A stretch of 64,000 nucleotides of DNA, taken from Micromussa lordhowensis (lineage: Eukaryota; Cnidaria; Anthozoa; Scleractinia; Lobophylliidae). The stretch is from positions 29,651,322 through 29,715,321 of the forward strand of contig OZ026596.1 in the NCBI GenBank assembly GCA_964020085.1. Direction: 5' to 3'. How positions within the stretch are numbered: position 1 is the stretch's first letter; each line of letters begins with the position of its first letter. This document shows, piece by piece, positions 31,203-46,200 of this stretch. Below the pieces are notes generated by a model. It was not told where the DNA came from. It ran no database searches and saw only the letters and a list, made by a program, of their open reading frames with translations. A program made the position numbers and the translations under genes.

Positions 31203-34200
31203 CGAATACCGCACCAGCTGGCTCTGATGCCTGGTCTTCTGTCACAGAACAGAGCATTTTTCTTGATGATGGCCTTAAATTTGTTGTCGAGGTTCTCCAA
31301 TCTCCTCCTATCTCTACGGAGCGCTCCGCATTTGTGGAGTGCATCTCCGAGCACAAGTTTGAAACTTCTTCAAATGCGGAACTCAGAAAGCGTCTTTTGA
31401 ATGCATGTGCTCTTCAACATGGTTCATATTACAAGTTTTTCAACTATCGACAGCGTGCTTTGCTTGGCCTTTGGCATTCTCAGAAATCCAAGATAACAAC
31501 TCTGTCGTCGAAAATTTCTCGACCTCCTACCGGTGGTCATGGTGGTCTGAAAACTTCAAAGACCGATTTTAAACCGAAAGGACAACCACAGGATGTTTCT
31601 TTTTCGTCCCATGTTAGTCTTCTTCTCTTAGTTCCTATTCTACAGTCTCAAAGTCGGATAGATCCTTTACTGGCTGGGCAATGTTCGGAATTATTGTTGC
31701 AGTGTCTTCAAAATTGCGCTCCAAACTCTCTAGCCGTTGAACCTGTCAGCTGTATCAAAGGCCTAGCTGATCTTCTTTGTAGCTGGTTGCAGCAAGCCAG
31801 CGACGAAGAAAATAAAACTAAATATGAAGAATTAGCCCGGTGTGGTGTGAAAAGAGAGAGTTTGGTAGCAGCACTCATCGCATTAGCTTGTGGAAGGTAA
31901 CAAATTAATCCAGCTGTTTAATCTAATTGTCTTGCCCAAGAATTTTTTTAATAAAACTAATAAGCTTGATTTAAGAGATATGATTTAATTGTGACAAAAC
32001 AATGTACTTGACATTGTTGCTTAATGTAGAAAGGCTTATTGCTCTCAAATCTGATGCAAAGATTGGATACATTTAGAAACAGAAATTTCTTGTGTTTACA
32101 TAACCTGATATACTGTAAAAACATGACAGACAGTTTGGGAGCAGTCGCAAGTTAAATGTAATCCCAAGGTGTACATAGTTTCTAATTCTCCCAAACTTTC
32201 ACAGGTGTTTGCATCTGGTAAAAAGGAAGTACAGTGGAACCCCGCTATAACGAACCCCGCTATAGCGAAGACCCTGTTGTAACGAGCAACATTTGAAAGC
32301 CCGGCAGAAATACAGTAAAATATGTGGAAACAAACCCAGTTATAACGAACCCCGCTATAACGAAATATCCGCTATAACGAATTGATTTTGACGGTCCCAA
32401 CTCACAATTTACCTCGCTATAACGAATATTTTGTCCTGTCGCTCTCAGTACATGTAAGTAAAAACGACATGATGATACAAATGGCTGATAAGCCAAATAC
32501 GACTCCTATTGGTCAAGATAGGGAAACTTTGATCTTCAAAGCTTTGCTTTATTTAACGCGCAAGTTTGTAGACTGTTTTGCGTGGTGTATATCCCATTGT
32601 TCAGCTTGGTTCAGCTTCGTTACCCCGCTACAAATATTTTTGTAGTTAACCAGATAATTCGTTATAGCGGGGTCTTCGCTATACCCCAGCTATAACGAAC
32701 AATTTTTTCGGTACCGTGACACTTGGTTATAGCGGAGTTCCACTGTATGTCTTTTTTTTACTTATACATGTATTATTTAATAATGAAAAATGTTTTGTAA
32801 GGATATGTGTTAAGTTAATAAAGGGGTAAGTTTCTAAAAAAAACTGTGGTGCTGCATCAGTGGGGAGTATCAACTGAGTTAATAAAATGTGAATTGGCCA
32901 CCGCAAAGAGATTTGAAAGCTCTGATGAAGGGCTGACATTCGAACGCCAGCTTTTGAATCTCTTTATTGTGGCCAATTTATTATCAACTCAGTTGATAAA
33001 ACTAAACTGGAGTACAATTTAGGTGGTAATCAGGCTAGTAGGGCACATTAAGGAGGAAGCCATTAAAGCTTATATAATTGATGTATGAATGGCTTAAGTA
33101 CCAGCTATGGGTATCTGTTTACAAAATGTCCAATGTAGTTACCTGTAATTTCTGACCCTGTATGATTTATTTTGATTCATCAACAGGCTCTCCATTCAAC
33201 TATTTATTCAAGTTCTTGACGTTCTTCAACAACAGAGGATTGTGTTGGGCAAGCTGCCTGTGGGTGGTGTACTAAGAAGAGCTGTTGAGTATGAAAGGAA
33301 GGGTTCATTCAATGACCTTAGTGGCCTGCACACATCTTGTTTTGTCACTAGCTGGCAGTTTGAAGTAACTTTAACTGAATCAGAAGACTCAGTGAGCAGC
33401 AACGACCAGATAAATACACTTGTTTGTGATGGAAAATTCCTGTATCTCATTAGTGGGGCTAGTAAAGGTCTGGTTAAAATTGGCACTGGAAAACATGGAA
33501 CACTCAGGTGAATATATATATCTTATTAGACGTTTTGGTGTGTGGTATTGCTGTATATTTTTACAAGTTGTGCAGTATTTTGACAAGCCCGTAGGGCGAG
33601 TCAAAATGCAAACAACGAGTAAAAATATACAGCGATACTACACACCAAAACGTCTAATAAGAGATTTATTATCGAACAATTTCTTTTCCCAAAATTCTGA
33701 CTTGCCAAGGTTTTCAACTTCACGCGGCCGGGAGGAATGAGACAAGTACAAATATCTGATATTTGTACTCCTTTCGCGCGTTATTTGTAGTCTAGAAAGC
33801 AGAGTTGGATAATAAGATACGAATATTTATTATAAAGCAGCATGTGTAACTTAGTCATAACACTACATAGTACAGTCCAATGATCCCATACAAAACTGTA
33901 CTGTAAACTGATGTGTATACAGGCTGAGGAATTTCATCAGCTGGTTTGATGAGAGCTGTTTGGCTCTGTACACGTCAGCAACTTATTTTTGTACACAATT
34001 CAGAACATTTTACCAACTGCACAATTCCCCAGCTTTCCAGTAAAGTCAAGCTCAATTAGTTGGATTGTATAATAAAGCCTTTTTAACTGAGTTAGCAGTC
34101 GGAAAATACTTGGCTCTAGGCTACTTGGCTCTCTTAGTGTACTTGCTTTCTGTGGCATGATCAAAAGCTAAAAATTTTCTTTACTCATTTATCTTCCCAC

Positions 34201-37200
34201 TCAATCAATAATCTTGTATACACAGTCAATGACCTCATTATTCATGCAATTTTAACCTAATAATATAGACACCTCCTGTTTCCATAATATGAGCACTGTA
34301 CTCTACACCTTTGGTGTCCTTTTTTAAGAGGTTTGACTGAAGTTCAGGTACAAATTAGCTCTGGAAAAGGTACCGCATACTGTGGAGGGGTGGTGGCCTC
34401 ATGGTTTGTTCCTGGGCAAGACACTTTACTCTCGCAGAGTGCTTCTCTACGCCTGGGTAGATACTGGTGAATTCAATGCTGCTAGTCCATCAAAGTCCCT
34501 TTGATGGACTAGCATCCCATCCAGGGGGAAGCAGAAATACTTCTAGTTGCTTCATGCTACGGAAACTAGGATACGCTCCGGCTGTATGGGCTACTGGCCT
34601 GATGCAGACTTTTACCTTTTACCATATACTGTACTTTCAGTCATAGTCTGGCCTTGATACTTCTTTCAGGGGGAACATATACAGAAGGAATGCTGATCTC
34701 AGGGAGGGGTGGTTGGCTATTGTACAAGGCTGGTTGTTGTTCCGACCAAAGGAGTTTGACAATGAGCCTTCAAGCATGTGCTACATATTGGATACAATGT
34801 CTCTGCAGGTAAGATACTTACATGTACATCTCATAAGGGTTTTTCTGCGTGTTTCATGAGAATGTTGTTTACAGTTAGCATGATTTGTTTCATTTTGTGA
34901 TATAATATTTTAGTTAGCTATAAATGTACTAGCATTCTATTAGATTGCCATTCTCTTATTGGCTAAGCTACTCACTATCTATTCTGTTGTAGGTAGCGAG
35001 TAGCCTAGAAGTATGTGGTTATTAACAAAATGGCGGCCGCTTCTCTTGTGCTTTTTGAAGTGTCTGTGAAGAGGATTTAGATAAAGTTTTTAACAACTAG
35101 TAGATTTAAACAATTTACTTATTCACTCTAGATTTCTTTGTGTGATGGTTGACTTGAGCTCAATAATCTGATTGTTAAATATTGAAGATGACTTCCTGGG
35201 TGACCCCTTGTGATAATTTTGTAGTTATATTGCATTTCTTGTTTCATTAGATAATGCAAACAGTCAAGCTGAAGGATACAATTAACCCAGAGGCTGATGG
35301 AGTGCAACCCCCTCAGCAACACAAAACCATACAATTACTAAGTGATGAGGTTCACTTGTATTGGCTTTGGACTACAAAAACGTCAGAGCAAACTGTTCAA
35401 GATAATAGAAAAGTGGATTTGTGTTTACTGGAATTCAAACTAGAATCAAGTGAGGATGAGCATAAAGTTTTTGCCTCCTCCTGCGATGACCGTGGTGATG
35501 CAGTTGTTGTGATTAAAAAAGAGGAGCCGCCATCTTCTTTGTCATCTCCATTACCAGTCAGACGTTCACCTACAACTCCTACTCCACAGAAAGATGCAGA
35601 TGGTAAGTTTTGGGTGAAGTTGATCAAAGTAAAATGCTTGCAGCCCACCATTATGAGTCGGGGTACTGGACAGCACTGGACAGTAAGTTCAGAGTTGGTC
35701 AGTACTTGACATTGTAGTTGATTTCCATTTCTTACCAAGTGATTACTGTTCATAATGATAATAAATTTAAAGTGATATGATTGGGGTTAATTAATCATTA
35801 GTCAGTCAGTTGGTTGGACAGTCAGTCAATCAGTCAGTCAAACAATCAATCAATCAATCAATCAATCGAGCAATCAAACAATCAATCATTCAACCAGTCA
35901 GTGAGTCAGTCAAAAAATCAATCGAACAATCAAACAATGAAACAGTAAAACAATCAGTCAGTCAGTGACTGAGCGTATAAAATCCTTATATTGAAATGAA
36001 AAACTTGACAAACCTTTGAAGGTATGTACTTTTTTTCAAAGTAATTACAAGTGATTAGTTACTTTGCAAAACAGACATCTCAACAATGAATGAATAAAGA
36101 ATCAAGCCAATAAATGATACAAAACATTTGCATTGCATTTCAGAGATGGTCAGCTGTGGATTAACAGTGAGTGCTCTCAAGCAGTCAGCCATGTTTATCA
36201 GTGGTGACATGTTAAGCATCGTGGTACCACAGCTCGCAAACCCTTCTGGACCTATGCTGCTATCACTCAGGGGACACAGAAGTACGACATATTTTATTTA
36301 ACAAATCTTCTTATACTAAATCAATTGCATCTGCCTACAAACACCTATAGTGACACTGACTCTTCCTCCCACAGAAGTAGAAATCCAGATATTCATGGCA
36401 AACAGGGGTGGCTAGCGATGAATCAATGGCTTCTAGTGGAATCACCTCTCCTAGTTTTAACTTTTCAAATACCAAAGGGAGTAAATAGAATGATTACTAT
36501 CCTAAGCAGGCTTGTAGCTGACGTGAAACTTACTTCTTGCAACTTTCTTGCAAGTGGTCACACAGCTACTGTATAACCACATTACATGACCTAGTGCGCT
36601 AACCCTTAGAGCACTGTGCACTACTCCTTTATTGCTATTAAAAGTAAGGGAGTCACCATTTAGAATCAGATCAGTCATAGCTTAGCCAGACCAGAGAACT
36701 TTTGCATCATACTTGGGTTTTCTCAAGATTATATATATGTTGTAGGTCAAAATGAAATTCAGGTTAAAATGATTTTAACCTAGTTTGATTCTCAATTTCC
36801 TTTGTCTTCTAACCCTAATTATTCATGGTCCTTAAATAATTAGGGCTAAGAGAGAAAGGAATTTCATTTTAACCTGAATTTCATTTTGACCTACAACATA
36901 TATACCAGTAAGCATCACTGGCAAGATTTAGGGGATTCTAACATGATAATTTTGTCAAATAGAATGTGTTTTACATCACTTCCTACAGGTCCAATGAACT
37001 ATTGTTTTTCAATCTTGGATGGTTCTTGTGTGAAGCATGAAAATGTTATCAACTCAGCCACACCCAAGTGGCAAGATCTAGTTATTCCAGGCCTTAGTAA
37101 GTAAACTTGTTTCTTAGATATCATCTTAACCCTTGGGACTTAGTTGTTCAACAGGTGGATAGTATTATCCAGCAGACATATCACTATCTAGTTGATAGAG

Positions 37201-40200
37201 AGATAGCTTTTGTTAACACTTAACCAAGTGCTGGATAGTGACTTAACTGGTGGAAAACATTTTTACTAACTACCCTTTGAATAACCAATCTTGGTGTGCC
37301 AGACCCTGGGGCATTTTCATTTTTATTTTATTTATAGTTAGTTTTCTATACTTTAGGGATATCGTTGAATATGAGATGATTAAAGGCATGGCGCTAGGCC
37401 CTCCTTAACTATCTATGATCTCATCTCCAACGTGCGCTTGTGGAATACATGTAGTTGTTAAATATCGATAAATAGAATAATTACAAAAACGACTTTGCAG
37501 ACTGTCTAATGACTTAAAAATTGAGATTGTTTGAAATTTAGCGCGGCAAATCTGGATTGAAACAAGTGTAACTGATTTCACTACACACTTTTCCATGGAC
37601 CATAGTAGAAAACCAAGTTTGGTCTAGATATTTAGTCTATTTTTAGATATTTGGTCTAGACTGTACAATAGCCAAATTCTGTAGGACTCTGTGACAGATC
37701 TCTCACTTTTGTAATTTCAAACAAGATTAATTCTCAGAGTTTAAATAATAATCTTTAGAAAAAGATATTTGTCACCAGTTTTGAAAACTTGTATTTTGAA
37801 AGTGTTGTTCAAATTATTACATTATCACAGGTGTTTGCCAGGATTCTGTTAATGGCCGACTATGGAGTTATGGTAACAGTCACGTAGGTGAATGGGTGCA
37901 TGGTGGACATCCATCTTGGAATCAGGTGTCTCAGCAGCTTAGAACTCCTCCAAGCTCTCAATGTTCAGGTTAGGAATCACGGGTTTTATTAACCTTTTCA
38001 GCCAAAGGTCAGAGGTCTAGAGGACCAGGCAGAGGGTTAACTTTGTGACTGTACTTTTTTATAACAATTTTCTTGAAATGGTCAAACCAGGAAGTGTAAA
38101 TCATTCTCACTGCTGGCCAATTTGCCTTGTGCCCAGCCGTTATTGAAACCCCTTGTGAGGAATTCTCTCCTTTCATACGTCGTCTGCGTCCGCAGTATGA
38201 GCGGCAGTCAGCATTGATATGTTCTATTAAGTTCTCATTTATATCACACCGACTAGCGGTTCATTTGTATTCGCAGATGAAGATGGATGTTGGTCATCCG
38301 AAACATGTATTGCAAACTTGAAATTGTGTGTGTCCAGCCCAAAGTTATTTCTTGTTTGCTACTAGTTTGCAAATTTGGAAATGAGATATAGAGGATATTG
38401 CACAGTGGTGTGAAGATATGATGTTATTTTCAAGGGCTAAAATATTGTTTTTAACGCGAGAAAACACAATTCATATCTCCAAACCACCATGTAATTTTAT
38501 TTTTATTTTATAGACAAACTGTCCGTTTGTTTCTGTTTGTTTGTAGACAAACTGACTGTTGTCATTGATGACTAATATTATTCCCTCAGATTCCAATCCT
38601 AAATGGTCGGTTGTTAGTTAAGTCAGGTTATCAAGTGCTTTGTCTAAAATATTATTTTGTCTTTTCATAACTTTTTTATTAAATTGATAGTAATGACGAA
38701 AGGGAAATTGTTTTCAACCCATCCCACCCACCAAGAACAAAAAAGCATATACATGTCCTTTTAAGAACATTTTCTGGACAGGTACAAGTATACTAACCTT
38801 TCAAGTGCTGACTAGTTGGCTGGGCTAGGAAAATGTCCATTCATATTCATACAGTCATGTAATCAGTCTTTAGGATGGTGACGTGTTAAAGGTTATCCAA
38901 TTTATGTATTTTTTCTATTCTTATTGTACTTACTATTCTTGCAGCTAAAACCGTACAAGATCTGATTGACCCAGTGGAAGCCTCATCATCCTTAGCCCAC
39001 CATATTACATTACTCTGCCGACAACTAGATGCTAAGATACGAGTGGCTTTGATAGAAAATGATTCTGACATTCCAGTGCACGACTCAACTAATTCTTATA
39101 ACACATTACTGAGACTCATCTGCAATGTACTAAACACTGCCATAAGCGAAGGCCAGCATGATGTGACAGTAGCCATGCTAGTTGCACTGCAAACTCTTAT
39201 GAAGCAAGTTAGTGCCGGCTGGGCTGAGCTAGACGACAGTGCTATTAAAGATACAAGGGTGCTTCTGTGGAAACTGGTTAACACAGCGGCCGATTCTGCT
39301 GGAGCTGAAGTGCAGCTGGAGGTTTGCAATGTGTTGAAAGCTGGCTTGGAAGTGCTTTATCCCAATGCAGTGGAAAGAAGTGCTTTACTGATGCTTCTAC
39401 TGTCTGAAGGGGAATCCACTCCCAGCATGGGACCATTGTTGGATTCGATACTCACTGATTTAGCTGAGGACATAATGAGTGCTGATCCCGGAGTGACTGT
39501 GAAAGAAAGGTACATGTAACTGTTACAAATGATGGAATATTCTGATCAGATGTAAATACTGTAAGACATAATTGAATTTCACACCTCGCCATTGATGTGT
39601 CATCATGCATGAAGTTGATGCATAGGACAGATTTTAAGTTACACACTACGATTTGACTCTACTTTGAGAACTAAAGGTTAATGTAAGTCTTGGAACGCAC
39701 AGGTAGATGACTCACTGCATAAAATATGTCACTATCGACAGAATGTACCGCAGCATTACTATCTTTTAGAGACCCTAGTACTGTATTCAGTAAGACATTA
39801 TAATTGAATTGAAGACAAAGAGAATTGTTGTAGGATGTTTCAACTGTCATCCAGTCTTGAAGACTGAACCGAAATTTAGAGCTGTGGATTAAACAGACAA
39901 AGGAAAACTGGACAACCTTCACATAGGGAAAAATCATCAGATCAAAATCACCAGAAGCTGAAGCAACTTTTGTAGAAAACATACTATCAAAAAAGATTTA
40001 CGCTAGTAGGCTTGAAGGTGGCCGGTGTGACATAGATCCAAAAGATCCTTCTCAGTTCAGATTATGAGAAAGCCAGTTGGTAACATTGTTAAAAATTTCA
40101 TGTGGGCCTTTACATTCTATAAATTCAAACATGACCCCCCAAAAAAGATATCATCTGGCTGGAGTAACCAAAATATATAAATATAGTTGTAGGCTTGTTG

Positions 40201-43200
40201 GATCTCATTTTGTTTTGATTTTGATAATACTTTTTAGGCTAGCTGAAGACGTGGTGTTTGCAGTCCTGAAAGTGTGTGTCAAAGAATCCAGTGATATGAT
40301 CCTCCAATGTGGCACTATCGATGATGAGGCATTTCAATCACTGGTGACCAAGCATCCAGTTAGTCAACCTTAAATCAACGTTTGATAGTTCTAATTTGTT
40401 TTACTACACTGAAGATCCAGCATCTAGTTAGAATGTAGTTTAGATTTTTAATTATATATGTCTGAGTAAATCAGTGATGTAGGATTTTGTTCATGATGGG
40501 CCATTTAGTTCTTTCAGCTAGAGAACTCGTGCCTATGTAAGGGATTTTCCCTGGGTTACAGGTGTTGTCAGCGTTTCTTTTATCAACTGAAGACAATTTG
40601 CTGTTGTATTTAAAGTTAAAAGTCTGAATTTATTTTGTCCATGGGTAGATCATGGTGGAAAACTTCTTGTGCCCAGATACTCCGACAATTACGTTTGCAT
40701 TTGGAAAGCTAGAGTGAAAAGCTTAAGTCTGATGAGCAGAAATAACTTGACCAAATAACCTTACGTCAGAAGAAGTGTATGACAGTCGGCAAAGAGAAAC
40801 GTTTGTTTTGAGACTAAAACTGTGGTACCTTTTGATTCCCTTACTGATTTGAATAGTTTTATATTTTTATACAGGACCTTTCTCCAGTCCTGCAGTATCT
40901 CACAGCTGTTTTTATCACGAGCTGGAGGAATGTCGTACTCTGTGATGATGAACAGGAGTCAGTTGTTGGAGTCAATGAGGTTTGTTCCATTTAATATTTC
41001 CGTCCCAGATCGTATATCAAAAAATAACGTGGAACGGCCGGGATAGTTTTTTGCTACAATGAATCTCGATTTAACGAACTTTATAAAACGAAGCGACCAA
41101 AACTGGTAAATGTACGGCACACAACCTCGATATAACAAACGTTGATATAACAAAGAGGTCCAACATATGTTTGGCGGGATGCAGGATGAGAGAAACACGG
41201 AGGCGTGATGCAAAATGATCTACATTTTATATTTAGCTCTTGTTAACCGAGCTGGAGGTCTGTATGGACGAATCTTGACCGAGTTCGTGAGTACAGACCG
41301 AACGCAGTGAGGTCTGTACACAACGGCCGAGGTCAAGATTCTCCCATACAGACCGACTAAGCTCGGTTAGTAAGATGTTTATTATATGGCGCAAACAAGA
41401 ACAATTTAATTCGTTCAATGTAACTGGTTTGTACTAACTGACATTTTGCTTGCAAATGGCGATGAGCTGAATTTAATTCTGCCAAAGTTTGCTCTTTCTC
41501 TTTACTTTTTTTTTCTCATCAGGCTTTTTGGCACTGCCATAAATAAATATTGTTACATGAAAATAGTCAACGATTTTGAATTTTAGTTTGTAACTTTTTC
41601 ACTGCAAATATTACCGGTCTAGATGCCGGTCTAGATGGGAAAATCTAGACCGCTTTCAATATCGATTTCAGCCAATCAAATTCGCGAATTTGGTAGTTCC
41701 CAATCCTTGTGAGACAGCGGGACGGGAGCGGGATTTGCTCATTTTGACAGGGTGGATGCGGGTTTTAAAATTGACGGCGGGACTCGGGATGAAAGAACAG
41801 AAATCACACGTTACGTAGAAAACTGCAATTCTAACCGGGAATTGGGATAAACATTCCAAATTTAGCTTTTTGACGAAAACGTCAATCTGCCAATGCCCTA
41901 GCCTGCAATGCAGGCGCATTTTGGCGAACGAGCGCACGCATTTTTGATAAGGCGAGCGCCATGTTGGATTAAAACTCGCAAGAGACGAAAATGGTAGCAA
42001 TTCTACTCGATCACGAACTAATACCGATAACATCTGAACAAGCGGAAAACGCCTGCACTGCGGGGTACAAATGCCCAGACAAGGGTCGGACTAGAGCAAT
42101 TTTCAACTCGCGTGTGGGAGGATTAAAGTCGGCACAAAAAAAACATCAGATTTCGCTCACCATCCTCAGAAACATTTGTGCGCTACCTATGACATCGTTT
42201 TAAAAATTCAATTTTCCTAAGGATGCGAAAGCCTATTCGCTATGAATTACGGTTAAACCCCGATTAGGTTTACTTGATTTTAACTTAGCGTGACCTTCAA
42301 AACACAACAAACCCAGCATTTATCATATTACACGCCTGAGATCAACAATAAAGGGTTCTTTGTCTTAAATCTGATTGGTTATACTGACACAGTCGTGACG
42401 TTAATCAATTCTGATTTCTCGGAATCTGAAATGATTGTTTCGCAAGTGAGAGTCAACTAGGCGACGTCGCGATGGAATCCCTTTTGAAAAACCTGAAGAA
42501 GCATCTTACTTGCTCGATTTGTCTCGATATCTACAACAAACCCAAGACTATCTCATGTCTTCACACATTTTGCCTCGAGTGTCTGGCAAATCATGCAAGA
42601 GCGAGCCACAGACGACAAGGGAAATTCAGATGCCCAGAGTGTCAGGCGCAAATCGATTTACCCGAAGGAAATAACTTCGACAGATTGCAGAGCAGTTTTT
42701 TCCACAACAGTCTGTTGGATCTGCTTGCCGTGCGACGGAGTGGTGACGGAAGCAGCATTACTTGTTCCCAGTGTAGGAAGAGCAGCTCTCAGATGTACTA
42801 TTGCTTTGACTGTGGACGATTTATGTGCCCAGACTGTTTCAGCGCACATGAAATGTTAAAGGCATCGTTCGATGGGCATAGAGTCGCGCCAGTGAATGAG
42901 TTTAAAGCAGAAGATTACGAGGCGTTGCTGAAGCGACAACCATTTTGCTCGCAGGAGTTTCACGAGAAGGAAATTACCAGATTCTTCTGCTTCTCTTGTG
43001 AAGCTTGTGTTTGCCAAATTTGCATAGTCACGGATCACCAAAACCACAAGATCGTTTTGCTCGATAAAGCAGCTCGTGACGAGAAACCCTACATCATGTC
43101 TGGCGCTGAAATGATCAAGGAAAAATTAAGAGAGCTTGGCGAAGTGATTCGACGATTTGAAGAAACGGCTTCTGAGCTGGAAAGGAATGTCGCAACTGCT

Positions 43201-46200
43201 AAAGGTAAAGTCTCGCAAGCTGCAGACCAAATGATCGCAGAAATTCGTGAGCGCGAGCGAGAGGCGATTATCTCTCTCGAGACGACACGCGTGACGAGAC
43301 TCGAGAGAATTAACTCCGCTATACAGGAAGCACAGTCCCTGGTCAAACAAATGAAGCAAGCGGTCGAGTTTGCTAGTAATTTGACTCAGAGAAGCTCAAG
43401 CTCGAATATCATGAGGAACAAGACAACTTTGAAGCAGAGATTCGAAGAGCTTCGTGTTATTGAAGTTCCAACACACAACGAGACATCTTTCGTCGAGTTT
43501 TCCGCGGCTTCCTGTGTAGAAGGCTTGAAACTGGGTTTTATTGAGACTGTAGACAGCGGCAAGGCCGATGCAAATCGATCAAGACTTGAAGGACTGGATC
43601 AAACTCTTCAGGCTGGTGTACAAGCAGAGTTTACGTTATTCCCCAAAACATCTGAAGGGAAGACGAGTAACCAGGCTGACCTTAAAGATCAAGTTGAAGT
43701 TCTGATAGAACCCGCTAAAGATGTCACCAATGTGATTGTTAATGAGAAAGAAGACGGTAATCTTCAAGTGAAGTTTACTCCGATAGTACCGGGCGCTTAC
43801 AGCATTGAAGTGAAGATCAATGGCAATGCACTTCCGACCTGTCCTTTTAATACTCAGGTGAAAGAACGTGAGCTTGTTGTAGTCGGTAACTTGAACTTGA
43901 AATTCTTCCAAGGAGACAAGCTCCAAGGGTTATATGGAATCGCTATTAACACGGATGGCAATATGGTTGTTACAGATAACATTGGACACTGTGTTTACGT
44001 TTTCGATAAAGAAGGCAACTGTTTAAGGAAAATTGGTGGCCGTGGCCGCAGCAATTCTGAACAATTTGAATTCCCAAACGGCGTTTCGTTTTTGAACGAC
44101 GACGAGATTCTAGTTGCAGATAACGGGAATCATAGAATACAACACTTAAATATCAGGACAGGAACTGTTGTGAAAAGCTTTGGAAAATGTGGTGCAGGAA
44201 AAGGAGAGTACGAGTATCCAAGAGATGTTTGTTTGGATGATGAAGGACGCATTGTTGTAGCCGAGTTCACCAATAATAGGATACAGGTGATATCCAAAGA
44301 GGGAGAAACTCATTCCATATTTGGAGACACTGGTCCGGAGAAACTCAACCATCCAGTTGGGTGCATTTCTATCAAAAACATGATTTTTGTATCGGATATG
44401 GACAATCACTGCGTTAAAGCTTTTGATCAGTCAGGAACTTTTTTGTTCAAGTTCGGGAAAAATGGTGATCAAGACGGACAGTTTAACCAGCCGTACCTCA
44501 TGCATGTAGACAGTTCCAATAATCTTCTTGTATGTGATTTGGGAAACCACCGAGTTCAGCAATTTTCTTTAGACGGTCGCTTCACAGGCAAAAGTAACGC
44601 TGTGTTACCAACACCTATTGGAATAACAACAGCAGTTGACGGAAGTATTCTCGTGACTAGTTGCACAGATAAGAAAGTATATATATTGAAGTAAATGTTT
44701 CAGTTGTGTTTGAAATTCACGAACTATGTGTTTATTGGTCTTTAAAAAATATGACGTTATGTTTCTATGGCGACGTAACCCTAAACTGCTTTACAAGGTG
44801 AACAAAAGTCGTAATTGTCAACAGACCAAATAATTTGGTCTTTAGATATGATCTGTTATCTCATATTTGTTGCCTGGGGCAATTGAACATTCGTGCAAAG
44901 GAAATTCGAATGTATGCTCCTTTTTTCTTAGATTTTCTTACCAGAGTGGTTTCAAAACTAATGGTATGTTGAGCGCAAAATTGAATAGCAGATGAGTCCG
45001 TCGTTAAGATATTAGCTGAGTTACCTGTTACCTGTCTCTTTTGTGACTCGGTTTCATATAAGGCTTCATATTAGTTTGTTAGGCCATTATAATCTTCTTT
45101 CCTCCCTCCCCCACCCCCGCCGGGTTAAAACAAGTGTAACAGGTGACCTCACAATATATATTTAAACTTCAATGTTTTCAGAAAATCAATTTGTGATAGT
45201 TTACGTGTAATTTTTTTTTGTTTCTTTAGGTGAGGCATAGTCATATAATTTATCCGGCTTTGTAGTGCTAGAAGAAATGAAAAACTTGTAATTACTTGTT
45301 GTACTTCAAAGGAGATTCGTTTTTGTTAGGTTACTATCATAGAAAAACTGAGATTTTGTACTGGATAATGACATAGTTTTAAACTTTTAAACTTTTGTAG
45401 CCCAAAAGCGAAAGCCGGAAGGACGAGTGGGGCTGACTGAGCGAGCTAAACTGCGCTTTCGTAGTTTTGGTTCTTTGTTGCCACATTTCATTGTGACTGA
45501 TAAATGTGGTTTTCGACTGTATGGTCTGCGTTTTGATGGCTTGGTCTAGTTAGTTCTTGACGTCGTAGAAACTCCTCTTCTGCCGTCATAAGCGTTAGAA
45601 TTTGCCTCGAGAAGGAAGTGCTCAGTCATTCTCGATTCTCAGTCAGTGTTGGTAAATATTCTTAGAGTTTTTGACACTGTCATAAGTAATAACATGTAGA
45701 CAAAATTACACTCCATTCAACAATACTATGTGCTGTTTGTTTTTGCTGGGTCCTGGACTTTGGTTCAAAATAGTGTTGCGTTCAGACACTGGATACTCCA
45801 AGTGTTAAGAACCATTTATTTTCCAAGTACAAGGTCTCGACCTTGTACCCTAGCACTGGCACTTTCTTCATATTCCGGTGTAAGTACAAAAAAAAACAAA
45901 AAACAAAGAGGAAAAAAAAGAAACCGGTGTGTTTGCATTAGTTCCCAACGGGAATCGTACTCGGTCAACGTGCTCGAGCACCAAGTGTGAACATGACCTT
46001 GGATGTTACAACAGACTCGTTGGTGCCCACGATCTTTTCGAGCAAGAGGGCTCTGTGCTGAGCCAGTTTGGCCAGTCACGTGACCACGATAGCAGGCATC
46101 AACCTCCGGTTGTCCAAAGGATGTCTGGATGGTGTTTACCTCTCAGCTGAGAAATGAATATATTTTTTGTAATTAATGGCCGAGATCTGCAAAATGTACT

